Assembly (NCBI RefSeq): GCF_017254865.1
Contig: NZ_JAFKCV010000001.1
Coordinates: forward strand, 62,001-126,000
DNA from: Bowmanella dokdonensis
GTDB lineage: Bacteria; Pseudomonadota; Gammaproteobacteria; Enterobacterales; Alteromonadaceae
Direction: 5' to 3'
Length of the DNA stretch: 64,000 nucleotides
Under the pieces are notes generated by a model. The model was not told the DNA's origin and ran no database searches. It saw only the letters and a program-made list of their open reading frames with translations. Below, piece after piece: positions 47,014 to 59,287 of this stretch (position 1 is its first letter; the number at the start of each line of letters is the position of its first letter). The position numbers and the translations under genes were made by a program.

Positions 47014-48929
47014 GCCGATGATATCTGCATATTGGCCAGATCCTTAAACAGGTTCTGTTCCTGGCCCAGACGTTGCTTGTAAATCTGCTTGTAGGCCATC
47101 ACCGCTTTCACATAATTGCGGGTTTCTTTGTACGGAATGGTTTCCACCCATATATCCAGTGGAACGCCTTCCTTGGGCAGCCACTGCTGGACCCGCCGCC
47201 AGCCGGCGTTATAGGCGGCAGTGGCCAACACGGGATTATCCTGCATCTTGTCCATCAGATAGCGCAGGTACTGAGTCCCAAACTCCACATTCTGTTGTGG
47301 ATCAAACAGGACCTGATTAGACACCTGTTTCTTGGCCAGGTAACGGGCGGTACCAGGCATCAACTGCATCAGACCCTTGGCGCCGGCCCCTGAGTTGGCA
47401 TCTACCATAAAGGAGCTTTCCCGGCGGGCGATAGCAAAAGCCCAGGCCGGATCCACATGATGCTTGCTGGCGCTTTGCAGCAGTTGGGCATCGAAAGCCA
47501 GCGGAAACCGCCTCTTCACATCGTCGAGGTAACCCAGGCGGGAAAAAGCAAAGATGGCCTGATCATGCCAGCCCCAGTTGTCTGCCAGTACGGCGGCCGC
47601 CAGGCCTTGGCTGTGCGTCAGATGAGGCTGCATCTGCAGCCATTCCCGACGGGCCGAAGTGTAGCGTTTGAGAGCAAGGAACTCCTGCGCACGTCTGGCG
47701 GCAGGTAAATCGGCGATAGCCTGTAACTCGGTCTCGCTGACTTGCAAGGGGCTGTCAGCCAGGCTTGGAGTCCTGGCAAGTTTGCCGCTGGCCATAAAAC
47801 CATAGTAGTGACGCACAGATGACAGGGTGTCGAACTGCTTCTGCGCCGCCACCGGGTCATTCAGGTGCTCGTAACTGCGCGCCAGCCAGTAACGACTGGA
47901 GTAGTCGGACTCCAGATCTTTGGGGGCGTTTCCGATCACATCGGCAACATGCTGCCAGTCCTTGTGCCGTAGCACATGGGTCAGATGCCAGCGAAAAATG
48001 TCTTCGTTGCCGTCCCCCTGGTTGGCTTTTTCCAGCCAGAATTCTGCCTGGGGATGATTCTCTACCGCCATCGCGATAGCAAAGCCCCTGGCCATATCCA
48101 GCTCCTCGTCGAAGCGAAACTGAAACTTATCCGCCGCCTTCTGCCAGGTTTTTACGGCCAGGGCCTGATCCCGCCAGACCAGGCGCTTGAGTGCGTAGAT
48201 GAGAATCTGCTTTTCCCGCTCTGGCTGTTTGACCGGGAAATTTGTCAGGCGGCTGACACTGGCAGGATTACGTCTTGCCTGCAGCCATAAATCCCCCAGG
48301 TATTGCTGGGATTTGGGCAGCAGTGATTGAAGGTATGGGACCAGGGTATGGTCCCCTCCGTCGGCGGCCAGGGCCAGGCGCTGCCAGATCATCTCATTCG
48401 TCCGGTGGCCTGCTTCTGTCCACTGCCTGAATACAGGATCACAGGCTTTGTCCTGAGATTTGCCTACCAACCAGAGTTCAGGAACCAGCTTAAACGCCTG
48501 CTCGCGAAATTCTGACTGTTGCAGGCGGTAGGCGGCATTGAGGCAACGCAGATGATCATCACCCATGTCGCGGTAGTACTTGAGGAAACGAGTCTGATCC
48601 TGTCGTTTGGCCAGATAGTTCAGCCATTTTTGCCGCAGTTCTGAATCCAGTGGCGTCTTGTCGTAGTCCTGCAGGAAGCGGGCGATAGCCTCTTCGTTAC
48701 TCAGTTTGATGCCGGATAACAGGGCATTCTGCTCGAGGTAGGGCAGCAAAGGATAGTCGTGCAGTTGCCCGGTCAGCTCGATAAAGGTCTGGCTGTTCGG
48801 GTAGTAACTCCATTTCTCCGCTTCCAGAAACTGCTGCCGTTGTTTCTCTAGTTTGTCCTGGGCCAGCGACAGCATTGGCAACAGGCATATCAGCAACAAC
48901 AGATTACGCAGAACAGAAACAAACGACAC
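46998..48929 (-). CDS. slt: Soluble lytic murein transglycosylase
   Basis: A 643-residue periplasmic enzyme that cleaves peptidoglycan glycan strands with formation of 1,6-anhydro ends. An all-alpha superhelical domain (about 25-480) precedes the lysozyme-like domain with the catalytic Glu near 504 (ARRESSFMVDANSGAGAKGLMQL) and AYNAGWRRV. The GTG at 48929 has GGGAGG six bases upstream and gives a signal peptide (LLLLICLLPMLSLAQ) as well as the E. coli length (645); the frame to 49094 is an artefact. Confidence 0.92.
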   Translation of the reverse strand: MSFVSVLRNLLLLICLLPMLSLAQDKLEKQRQQFLEAEKWSYYPNSQTFIELTGQLHDYPLLPYLEQNALLSGIKLSNEEAIARFLQDYDKTPLDSELRQKWLNYLAKRQDQTRFLKYYRDMGDDHLRCLNAAYRLQQSEFREQAFKLVPELWLVGKSQDKACDPVFRQWTEAGHRTNEMIWQRLALAADGGDHTLVPYLQSLLPKSQQYLGDLWLQARRNPASVSRLTNFPVKQPEREKQILIYALKRLVWRDQALAVKTWQKAADKFQFRFDEELDMARGFAIAMAVENHPQAEFWLEKANQGDGNEDIFRWHLTHVLRHKDWQHVADVIGNAPKDLESDYSSRYWLARSYEHLNDPVAAQKQFDTLSSVRHYYGFMASGKLARTPSLADSPLQVSETELQAIADLPAARRAQEFLALKRYTSARREWLQMQPHLTHSQGLAAAVLADNWGWHDQAIFAFSRLGYLDDVKRRFPLAFDAQLLQSASKHHVDPAWAFAIARRESSFMVDANSGAGAKGLMQLMPGTARYLAKKQVSNQVLFDPQQNVEFGTQYLRYLMDKMQDNPVLATAAYNAGWRRVQQWLPKEGVPLDIWVETIPYKETRNYVKAVMAYKQIYKQRLGQEQNLFKDLANMQISSAMTAM

Positions 48930-49102
48930 GACCCGCCTCCCAAGAGACCACCAAAGGATCCCTACATTAACGATACCGGCCAGATAATCAAGTATGACAA
49001 GGGCTTCAGAGGTATTCAAATGACAGAGGCAAAGATTCTTTGGCTCATTTTTTAATCCTAATGCCTTGAGTTGGAAGTGTATTTTCCTCAACAATAAAAA
49101 AA

Positions 49103-49120
49103 TTTAAACGTTTGTTTGAA
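49103..49120. promoter_or_regulatory. PsrA-like operator upstream of fadBA
   Basis: TTTAAAC-GTTT-GTTTGAA is a 7-4-7 inverted repeat with one mismatch. It fits the known PsrA pattern CAAAC-N(2-4)-GTTTG. PsrA is a TetR-type fatty-acid sensor that controls fad genes in Pseudomonas and Shewanella. The site is 111 bases before the fadB ATG, in the 301-base spacer shared with slt. No other operator was recognised there. Confidence 0.5.
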
Positions 49121-49230
49121 TTTCGGTTGAAATTTGCTCCGGCTTAAACAAGAATTGAGCGCACCCTACACTGGCGCATCGGCACTGCCGGGCGTTGCAC
49201 CATCAGAATAGATGGCCAAAGGAGAACAAA

Positions 49231-51375
49231 ATGATTTACGAAGGTAAGAGCCTTAAGGCGACGCTGCTGGACGGCGGCATCGCCGAAGTCGTGTTTGACG
49301 CCGCCGGCTCAGTGAACAAGTTTGATCAGCAGACAGTGTCCGAGCTCGACGCGTTGTGTGCGGCGCTGGAGAGCCACGGCGGGATTAAGGGAGCCTTGGT
49401 GCGCTCCAATAAAGGCGCCTTTATCGTGGGCGCCGATATTACCGAGTTCAATGACCTGTTTTCTCTGCCTGAGCCGGAAATCCTTGCCTGGGTGGCCAAA
49501 ACAGCAAAAGTCTTTGATCGTTTCGAAGATCTGCCCTTCCCCACATTGGCAGCGGTGAATGGCTTTGCCCTGGGCGGTGGCTGTGAGATGGCCCTGGCCT
49601 GTGATCTGCGCCTGGCAGACAGTTCGGCCCGTATCGGCTTACCCGAGGTCAAACTGGGTCTGATGCCCGGCTTTGGTGGTACCGTACGCTTGCCCCGGCT
49701 GATAGGGGCGGACAATGCCCTGGAGTGGATGACCACCGGCAAGGACCGAAAACCCGAGCAGGCCCTGGCCGAAGGGGCTGTAAACGCCGTGGTGGCGCCG
49801 GAGAAGCTTCGTGACGCGGGTCTGGCTATGTTACGGCAGGCCATTGAAGGACGTATTGACTGGCAACAGCGCCGGGCACAGAAGAAAGCCCCTCTTGAAC
49901 TCAATGCCAACGAATCCACCATGAGTTTTGCCACAGCCAAGGCTATGGTCTCAGCCGTGGCCGGCAAACATTATCCGGCTCCCCACATGATGGTGGAGAC
50001 AGTCGCTAAGGCGGCGTCCCTGGACAGGGATGGTGCCCTGAAACTGGAAAATGAAGGTTTTGTCAAACTGGCCAAAACCGATGCGGCGACTGCTCAGATT
50101 GGTATTTTTGTCGCCGACCAACTGGTCAAAAGCAAAGGCAAGAAGCAGGCAAAGAACGCCACAAAGGCCATTGAGCAAGCGGCCGTACTGGGCGCGGGCA
50201 TTATGGGCGGTGGCATCGCCTATCAATCGGCAGTCAAAGGCACTCCCACCGTGATGAAGGATATTCGCCAGGACGCCCTGCAACTGGGACTTAACGAAGC
50301 GGCCAAGATCCTGAACAAAGGCGTGGAGCTGGGCAAGGTCAGCCCCAAGGTCCTCGCCTCCACTTTAAATAATATTGTGCCATCACTGGAATACAGCGCC
50401 ATCAAGGATGCGGACATTGTCATTGAAGCTGTGGTGGAAAATCCTAAGGTAAAGGCATCAGTGCTGAAGGAGACAGAAGAGACGGTGGCCCAAGACGCCA
50501 TTATCTGTTCCAACACCTCGACCATCTCAATTAACAGCCTGGCGGAAAGCCTGCAGCAGCCCGAACGTTTCTGCGGCATGCATTTCTTCAACCCGGTGCA
50601 CAAAATGCCGCTGGTGGAGATTATCCGCGGTGAGAAAACCTCCGATGAGACCATCGCCGCTGTGGTGGCCTTTGCCATGAAGATGGGCAAAACGCCGATA
50701 GTGGTCAACGACTGCCCCGGCTTTTTGGTCAACCGTGTGCTGTTCCCTTACTTCGCCGGCTTCAGCAAGCTATTGCTGGATGGCGCCGATTTCGTGGCGG
50801 TTGACAAGGTAATGGAAAAAATCTTCGGCTGGCCCATGGGGCCGGCTTACCTGTTGGATGTGGTGGGGATGGATACCGCCGACCATGCTGCCGGTGTAAT
50901 GTCACAGGGCATTCCTGAACGTATGCAGCGTATCGGTAATGATCCCATACAAAGCTTGTATAAAGCTGAGCGTCTGGGCCAGAAGAACGGCAAAGGCTTC
51001 TATGATTTTGGTACCGACAAGCGTGGTAAGCCCACCAAAACCCCCTCTGCCGAGGCCTACAAACTCATTGGGGTGGAGCATCAGGAGTTTGATGCCGAGA
51101 CAGTGATTGCGCGCCTGATGATTCCTATGGCCAACGAGGCAGTGCGCTGTCTGGAAGAGGGCATTGTCGCCAGTGCCGCCGAAGCGGATATGGCGCTGTT
51201 GTACGGCCTGGGCTTCCCGCCGTTCCGTGGTGGTATCTTCCGCTACATGGAGACCATGGGGCTGGACAACTTCGTGGCCCTGGCCGACAAGTATTCGTCC
51301 CTCGGACCCATCTATCAGATCACCGACGGATTGCGCGAGATGGCGGCATCCGGCAAATCCTATTTCGCTCAATAA
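49231..51375 (+). CDS. fadB: Fatty acid oxidation complex alpha subunit
   Basis: A 714-residue multifunctional enzyme: N-terminal enoyl-CoA hydratase (about 1-190, with [16 protein letters not shown] and [13 protein letters not shown]) and C-terminal 3-hydroxyacyl-CoA dehydrogenase (NAD-binding [18 protein letters not shown], near 315; [14 protein letters not shown]). It works with FadA in the aerobic beta-oxidation complex. The ATG at 49231 follows AAAGGAGA. The fadA gene follows after 15 bases. Confidence 0.95.
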   Translation: MIYEGKSLKATLLDGGIAEVVFDAAGSVNKFDQQTVSELDALCAALESHGGIKGALVRSNKGAFIVGADITEFNDLFSLPEPEILAWVAKTAKVFDRFEDLPFPTLAAVNGFALGGGCEMALACDLRLADSSARIGLPEVKLGLMPGFGGTVRLPRLIGADNALEWMTTGKDRKPEQALAEGAVNAVVAPEKLRDAGLAMLRQAIEGRIDWQQRRAQKKAPLELNANESTMSFATAKAMVSAVAGKHYPAPHMMVETVAKAASLDRDGALKLENEGFVKLAKTDAATAQIGIFVADQLVKSKGKKQAKNATKAIEQAAVLGAGIMGGGIAYQSAVKGTPTVMKDIRQDALQLGLNEAAKILNKGVELGKVSPKVLASTLNNIVPSLEYSAIKDADIVIEAVVENPKVKASVLKETEETVAQDAIICSNTSTISINSLAESLQQPERFCGMHFFNPVHKMPLVEIIRGEKTSDETIAAVVAFAMKMGKTPIVVNDCPGFLVNRVLFPYFAGFSKLLLDGADFVAVDKVMEKIFGWPMGPAYLLDVVGMDTADHAAGVMSQGIPERMQRIGNDPIQSLYKAERLGQKNGKGFYDFGTDKRGKPTKTPSAEAYKLIGVEHQEFDAETVIARLMIPMANEAVRCLEEGIVASAAEADMALLYGLGFPPFRGGIFRYMETMGLDNFVALADKYSSLGPIYQITDGLREMAASGKSYFAQ

Positions 51376-52554
<1,179 letters not shown>

Positions 52555-52620
52555 GATTGATCGTGAGGAGACAGGAATAAGGGGTGAGGAGATCGTGTCA
52601 CCCCACACCCTGTCCATATT

Positions 52621-52650
52621 AAAAAGCCCTGCTGATTAGCAGGGCTTTTT
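52621..52650. terminator. Bidirectional terminator between fadA and purA
   Basis: AAAAAGCCCTGCT (52621-52633) and AGCAGGGCTTTTT (52638-52650) form a perfect 13-bp stem with loop GATT; the A/T flanks provide U-runs on either strand for the convergent genes. Confidence 0.92.
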
Positions 52651-52690
52651 ATTGAATGTCAGGAAGAGTAATAGGGAGATTGGTTTTTTC

Positions 52691-52718
52691 CTTACTCCTT
52701 ACTCCTTACCCCTCACTC
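52691..52718. repeat. Heptamer tandem repeat next to the purA stop
   Basis: Four 7-base units, CTTACTC, CTTACTC, CTTACCC and CTCACTC, end just before the purA stop codon. On the other side of the terminator (52562-52604) related text in the opposite sense (GTGAGGAG, AAGGGGTGAGGAG) occurs, including a 7-bp inverted repeat GGGGTGA / TCACCCC (52581-52587, 52598-52604). Confidence 0.6.
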
Positions 52719-52719
52719 A

Positions 52720-54021
<1,302 letters not shown>

Positions 54022-54130
54022 TTAAAAAGTGGTCAGAAAATTAGGCGGGGATTCTATCAAATTTCAACCAGCCAGATCATCTGTTTTGATGGAATAGGCA
54101 GGACAGGAAGGGAAACCGGCCATTACCAGG

Positions 54131-54319
54131 CTATTTAAGCAGGTAAAACAATGCTACCAAACCGATGGTCACCATCACGCCTCCCATGGTCCGCAATTGT
54201 TCTGGCGGTTGCCCGGATAGCTGCTGCATATAGCGTTGCCATTTCTTGGGGAAGAGCATGGGCCCTATGCCTTCCAGTACCAGGACCATAGCCAGTGCCA
54301 ACCACAGGACTTCGCTCAT
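54131..54319 (-). CDS. yjeT: DUF2065 membrane protein YjeT
   Basis: A 62-residue protein with two hydrophobic helices (3-21 and 44-61). It matches YjeT: LWLALAMVLVLEGIGPMLFPKKW, then RTMGGVMVTIGLVALFYLL. Function is unknown. It lies between hflC and purA in many gammaproteobacteria; here its start overlaps by four bases the end of an aminotransferase-like gene inserted in the cluster. Confidence 0.88.
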   Translation of the reverse strand: MSEVLWLALAMVLVLEGIGPMLFPKKWQRYMQQLSGQPPEQLRTMGGVMVTIGLVALFYLLK

Positions 54320-55479
54320 AGACCCTCCAGGCAGTGCAAATCATATTGGCCAGGATCATGGTACAGGGCAAAACCAAACCGGAGTCTGTCGCCCCGGGCA
54401 TCTGTCATCACACCGTGGGACTTCAGATGGCGGTGCAGAGCTTGCACTTGTTCCGGGCTTTGCAGCCTGAAGGTCAGAAAATGGCCGTGATAGTCGGCAT
54501 CATGCTGCACCAAGGCAGCCCGGTTCAGCAGGGAGTGGTCCAGTTTGTCCAGCATGCCCAGGAAGTGCTGCTGGCAACGCTGTACATGCTGGTGGACTTT
54601 CTCCACTGTCAGCCCTTGTTGCGCAAACAATTCCAGCACCGCCAATAATCGGTATAAAGCACTGTAATCCATTGTCGCCCCGGCAAAGCGCATGCCGTCG
54701 GTGCTGTAACTGACCCGACCGTCCTTAGCCTGATCCAGTTCGCCAAACTCGGCAAACCAGCCGGTGTACAGTGGCCGTAAATCGCAATTGGCCGGGACAT
54801 GTGCAAAACAGCAGCCCTCACCGCCCTGGGCATATTTATAGCTGCCGGCCAGATAAAATGCTCTTCCGGCGACGGATGACAGGTCTGTGGGCAGGGCCAT
54901 AAAGCCGTGATAGCCATCGATAACAAAAATCGCCTGTGGTGGCGCCGCCTCCACCAATGCCCCAAGGTCTCTGACCGCCAGCCCCGAGTTGAAAAAAACC
55001 TGGCTGACAAAAATCAGATCCCAGTCTCGGGCGGCGGCCGTCTCAGCAAATCGTTGTTCAAAGTCTGCAAAGGGCAGGGTCGGAACCTTCTCAACCACCA
55101 GGTTGTCCAGCTCAGCGAGCCTGTCTATCTGGCGGTTGAAACTGTGAAACTCGCTGTCGGTGGTCAGAATACGCAGGGGCCGACTCCAGTCCAGGCAGCT
55201 TAAAATGCGGTACAGCAGCTCGTGGGTATTGGGCGCAAACACCAGTTGACCGGGCTGCTGGGTATTGAGTATGCCGGCGATATGCTGCTGCACGGCTGGT
55301 ACTTTCTTGCCGAAAATCACATCCCACTTGTCATCTGCCAGGGAGGCAGAATCATCCCAATATTGCAGCATCGCCTGGCGGGTGACATCTGGCCAGTAAT
55401 GGTGGCTGTGGCAGGCGAAGTGCTGCTTACCTGCATTGGCACTTAAAAAACGCTGGTAAAGGTGTTGATAGGATTTCAT
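54316..55479 (-). CDS. Class V aminotransferase-like (kynureninase-related) PLP enzyme
   Basis: A 387-residue fold-type I PLP enzyme. Asp188 in FVIDGYHGFMAL would hold the pyridine nitrogen, and Lys215 in LAGSYKYAQGGEG the cofactor. The N-terminus HFACHSHHYWPDVTRQAMLQYWDDSASLADDKW is distinctive and resembles kynureninase more than cysteine desulfurase; no desulfurase Cys loop is seen. It sits between hflC and yjeT, where the usual superoperon has nothing, and overlaps yjeT by four bases. The reaction is not known. AAGGG precedes the ATG. Confidence 0.8.
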   Translation of the reverse strand: MKSYQHLYQRFLSANAGKQHFACHSHHYWPDVTRQAMLQYWDDSASLADDKWDVIFGKKVPAVQQHIAGILNTQQPGQLVFAPNTHELLYRILSCLDWSRPLRILTTDSEFHSFNRQIDRLAELDNLVVEKVPTLPFADFEQRFAETAAARDWDLIFVSQVFFNSGLAVRDLGALVEAAPPQAIFVIDGYHGFMALPTDLSSVAGRAFYLAGSYKYAQGGEGCCFAHVPANCDLRPLYTGWFAEFGELDQAKDGRVSYSTDGMRFAGATMDYSALYRLLAVLELFAQQGLTVEKVHQHVQRCQQHFLGMLDKLDHSLLNRAALVQHDADYHGHFLTFRLQSPEQVQALHRHLKSHGVMTDARGDRLRFGFALYHDPGQYDLHCLEGL

Positions 55480-55499
55480 CTTGCCCTTGCAGAATGGCG

Positions 55500-55523
55500 A
55501 AAGGGCCCCGCAGGGCCCCTTTT
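55500..55523 (-). terminator. Possible terminator after hflC
   Basis: AAAGGG-C-CCC (55500-55509) pairs with GGG-C-CCTTT (55513-55522) around a GCA loop with one internal mismatch. It falls between hflC and the aminotransferase-like gene and may reduce read-through; the T-run is within the stem, so strength is doubtful. Confidence 0.45.
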
Positions 55524-55525
55524 GT

Positions 55526-56413
55526 TTATTTCTTCTTGCCTTGGGTGTCGTTCATATAGCGGAAGAAGTCACTGTCAGGCTCCAGAATCAACACATCCTG
55601 CTTATTGTTGAAACTGTTGCGGTAGGCATCCATGCTGCGCAGGAAGGCATAGAACTCCGGGCTTTTGGAATAGGTGTCAGCGTAAATTTTTGCTGCTTCC
55701 GCATCCCCTTCACCACGGAGCTTACGGGCGTTGCGTTCCGCCTCTGCCAGCATCACCGTCACCCGGGCGTCGATATCCGCACGGATGATCTCAGCCTGCT
55801 CCTGACCCTGAGAGCGATGCTCCCTGGCCACGGCAGCCCGCTCAGCCCGCATGCGCTGGAAGATGGAGTTACTGATCTCCAGCGGCAGGTTAATCTGCTT
55901 GACCCGCACATCCACAATCTCGATGCCCAGTTCCTGTGCGCTTTCGGCAGACTGTTTCATGGCCTTGTCCATCAGCTCAGAACGCTCACCTGAGACGATC
56001 TGGGGAATGGTGCGGTTACCAAACTCACTACGCAGGCCATTGTTGACCTTTTGTTTGAGCAGGGTTTCGGCCCGATCCTTGAAGCCCCCTGTGGCCAGGT
56101 AGTACTTGGCGAAGTCATTGATTTTCCATTTAACGTAGGAATCGACGATCAAATCCTTCTTCTCTGCCGTGACAAAGCGGTTTGCGCCATCATCCAGTGT
56201 CTGCACCTTGGAGGTCAGCTTCTTAACGGTATCGATAAAGGGCAGTTTCAAATGCAGACCGGGCTCATAGACGATGGTCTGGTCAGTCTGGTCATCACGC
56301 CGCACCTTACCGAACTGGATGACGATGCCACGATAGCCTTCCTCCACCACGAAGATGGAACCGAAGCCCAGGATGACCAGTACGATGATCAGAACGATAC
56401 TGAGGTTTCTCAT
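55526..56413 (-). CDS. hflC: FtsH protease modulator HflC
   Basis: A 295-residue SPFH/prohibitin-family protein with one N-terminal TM helix (3-22) and a large periplasmic part. With HflK it forms a cage around the FtsH protease and limits its access to membrane substrates. Sequence GIVIQFGKVRRD, RAERAAVAREHRSQGQEQAE and AEIIRADIDARVTVMLAEAERNA are typical. Three bases after hflK. Confidence 0.95.
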   Translation of the reverse strand: MRNLSIVLIIVLVILGFGSIFVVEEGYRGIVIQFGKVRRDDQTDQTIVYEPGLHLKLPFIDTVKKLTSKVQTLDDGANRFVTAEKKDLIVDSYVKWKINDFAKYYLATGGFKDRAETLLKQKVNNGLRSEFGNRTIPQIVSGERSELMDKAMKQSAESAQELGIEIVDVRVKQINLPLEISNSIFQRMRAERAAVAREHRSQGQEQAEIIRADIDARVTVMLAEAERNARKLRGEGDAEAAKIYADTYSKSPEFYAFLRSMDAYRNSFNNKQDVLILEPDSDFFRYMNDTQGKKK

Positions 56414-56416
56414 CTG

Positions 56417-57571
56417 TTAGTCCCTCCCACTGCGGAATCTGTCGGTACGTGAACCCGTACTGCCATTATTGTCACTGGAAGACTGGGTCTGGGTGTTGCT
56501 TCTCAGACCGTCCAGGGTGTTACTGGATACCGGAGGTTGCACAGCATTGTTCTGGCGTTCCAGGATCTTGTCCAGCGGTAGATACATCATATTGCCGCTG
56601 CCTTGGTTGTCGACCAGGATCTTGCTGGTCTTGCCATACACTTCTTCCAGCGTTTCCAGATAGAGTCGTTGACGGGTCACTTCAGGTGACGCCGCGTACT
56701 GGGGCAACAGTTCTTCGAAGCGGGCCACTTCACCCTGGGCTTCGAGAATGACCCTCTCTTTATAAGCCTGGGCTTCCTGGGCCATACGATTGACCTGGCC
56801 CCGGGCGCGGGGTTCGATTTCCCGGGCGTAGGCTTCTGCCTCACGGATAAAGCGCTGTTCATCTTCCTGGGCGGCGATGGCGTCATCGAAGGCGGCCTTT
56901 ACCTCTTCCGGAGGACGGGCATCCTTAAAGTTAACATCCAGTATTTCAACCCCCATATCATAAGGCGTGATAATACTGACCAGTTCATCCCTGACCTTCT
57001 GGCGGGTCTCTTCCCGTCCCTTGGTCAGCACGTTGTCCATTTTTGAATGGCCGACTACGTAACGGATGGCGCTGTCCAGCGCATGACGCAGACTTTCATC
57101 AGGCTCCACCACGGAAAAGGTGTATTTGAAGGGGTCGGTAACCCGATACTGGATCTCCATGTCCACCCTGACCACGTTTTCATCCCCGGTAAGCATAAAG
57201 CCGGAGGAGGGCATGGTGCGGACAGACCGGATATTCACCGGATACACCTTGTCAATAAAGGTGGGCTTCCAACGCAGTCCGGGTTCTTCAAAGCTGTGGA
57301 ACTGGCCAAACCTCAGGACCACGCCACGTTCCGCTTCGTTAAGGGTGTAGAATCCGCTGATAAACCAGACCACTACCAGGATGCCGGCAATCAGGCCCAG
57401 GCCTACGCCGCCAAATCCCTTGCCGGATGACTTTTTGCCACCACCGCCGAAACCACCCAGCTTATCGAAGAATTTCTTGAAAACTTCATCCAGGTCAGGC
57501 GGCCCCTGATCGCGGCTGCCGCGATTCTTCCAGGGGTCGTTGTTATTGCCTCCAGGCTCATTCCAAGCCAT
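56417..57571 (-). CDS. hflK: FtsH protease modulator HflK
   Basis: Partner of HflC; 384 residues. A Gly/Asn-rich cytoplasmic N-terminus (MAWNEPGGNNNDPWKNRG, GGFGGGGKKSSGKGFGG) precedes a TM helix near 54-74, the SPFH domain (GVVLRFGQFHSFEEPGLRWK), a coiled-coil, and a Ser/Asn-rich tail. Translated just before hflC. Confidence 0.95.
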   Translation of the reverse strand: MAWNEPGGNNNDPWKNRGSRDQGPPDLDEVFKKFFDKLGGFGGGGKKSSGKGFGGVGLGLIAGILVVVWFISGFYTLNEAERGVVLRFGQFHSFEEPGLRWKPTFIDKVYPVNIRSVRTMPSSGFMLTGDENVVRVDMEIQYRVTDPFKYTFSVVEPDESLRHALDSAIRYVVGHSKMDNVLTKGREETRQKVRDELVSIITPYDMGVEILDVNFKDARPPEEVKAAFDDAIAAQEDEQRFIREAEAYAREIEPRARGQVNRMAQEAQAYKERVILEAQGEVARFEELLPQYAASPEVTRQRLYLETLEEVYGKTSKILVDNQGSGNMMYLPLDKILERQNNAVQPPVSSNTLDGLRSNTQTQSSSDNNGSTGSRTDRFRSGRD

Positions 57572-57624
57572 GTCTTTCTCCGTATTGATAGGTAAATGGT
57601 ATCCGAAATCGCTGCTTCAAAAGC

Positions 57625-58917
57625 TTAATGCTTATTGATTACGTAAGACGTCAGGTTCGAGGTCACATGCTTCTCAAGCTGGTGCCAATCTTTCACCGGC
57701 ATGCGTACATCCACCAGCCAGTCGCCGTCTTCGGCATAAGTCTCGGACGAGATACACTTCATGCGATAGAGCGCTCCGCGCAGTTTTCCTTCTTTAGGTG
57801 GAATGCGCAAACTGAATTCCACCATGCTGCGACCCAGACTTTCGGTCAGAGCCTGGAGCAGCAGATCCATACCCAGCCCCTGTTGGGCGGAAATCCAGAC
57901 GCGTACCGGATTTCCTTCCTCATCCCGATCGATATGGGGTTCGACGCCGGGTAACTGGTCAATTTTGTTACAAATCATTAATTGCGGGACGTCGCCGGCC
58001 TCTATTTCATCCAGCACCAGATTTACCTGGTCGATGTTGTCCTTGTACTGTTCGTCGGCGTAGTCCACCACATGCAGCAGCAGGTCGGCTTCCTGGGTTT
58101 CCTGCAGTGTGGCCTTAAACGCCGCTACCAGATCATGGGGCAGGTGGCGGATAAATCCAACCGTATCGGCCAAAATAGCTGGTCCCACGTCCTGTAACTG
58201 AATCTTGCGCAGGGTGGGATCGAGGGTCGCGAACAACTGATCCGCCGCGTAGACGCCGGCAGAAGTCAGGGTATTGAACAGCGTTGACTTACCGGCATTG
58301 GTATAGCCCACCAGCGAGACAGTCGGAATCTCTGCGCGGGTCCTGGCCCGGCGTCCCTGCTCTCGCTGCTTTTGTACTTTCTGCAGGCGTTTAAGGATAT
58401 GGTCGATCCTGGCTCTGAGCAATCGTCTGTCGGTTTCCAACTGGGTCTCACCCGGCCCGCGCAGACCTATCCCCCCTTTCTGTCTCTCCAGGTGGGTCCA
58501 GCCACGAATCAACCGGGTCGAAATATGTTTTAGCTGTGCCAGTTCCACCTGAAGCTTACCTTCATGGGTCCGGGCGCGCTGGGCAAAAATATCCAGGATC
58601 AGACCGGTCCGATCCAACACCCGGCATTGGCAGAGCTTTTCCAGGTTACGTTCCTGTGAGGGGGTAAGAGCATGATTGAAGATCACGACGTCTGCGCCCA
58701 AAGCTTTCACCTGTTGGGCGATCTCGTCTGCCTTACCGGTGCCGACAAAGAGTTTGGCAGTGGGTGAGGCTCTCGTGCCGGTCACCAGACCGACGGCCTG
58801 GACACCGGCAGACGAAACCAGCATTTGCAGTTCATGCAAATCCTCTCTGCTGCTTTCGTCGGGGAATTCTAAATGTACCAGTACAGCCTGCTCACCTGCT
58901 TCATAACGGTCAAACAA
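57625..58917 (-). CDS. hflX: Ribosome-associated GTPase HflX
   Basis: A 430-residue GTPase that splits stalled or heat-damaged 70S ribosomes. N-terminal HflX domain, linker coiled-coil with GGIGLRGPGETQLE, and G domain with GYTNAGKSTLFN, DTVGFI and NKID. The start is TTG with AGGAG upstream; the following FDRYEAGEQAVLVHLEF matches E. coli MFDRYDAGEQ. Between hfq and hflK. Confidence 0.95.
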   Translation of the reverse strand: MFDRYEAGEQAVLVHLEFPDESSREDLHELQMLVSSAGVQAVGLVTGTRASPTAKLFVGTGKADEIAQQVKALGADVVIFNHALTPSQERNLEKLCQCRVLDRTGLILDIFAQRARTHEGKLQVELAQLKHISTRLIRGWTHLERQKGGIGLRGPGETQLETDRRLLRARIDHILKRLQKVQKQREQGRRARTRAEIPTVSLVGYTNAGKSTLFNTLTSAGVYAADQLFATLDPTLRKIQLQDVGPAILADTVGFIRHLPHDLVAAFKATLQETQEADLLLHVVDYADEQYKDNIDQVNLVLDEIEAGDVPQLMICNKIDQLPGVEPHIDRDEEGNPVRVWISAQQGLGMDLLLQALTESLGRSMVEFSLRIPPKEGKLRGALYRMKCISSETYAEDGDWLVDVRMPVKDWHQLEKHVTSNLTSYVINKH

Positions 58918-58939
58918 GCATTATCTCCTGATGGGATGA

Positions 58940-59203
<264 letters not shown>

Positions 59204-59287
59204 TTATTTTTCTTATCTATTCTAGCCAGCTTCCCGATTATACAGCTTTTGCACCCTCTGTATAGCTGCCCTGCGGGCAGTGCGGGG

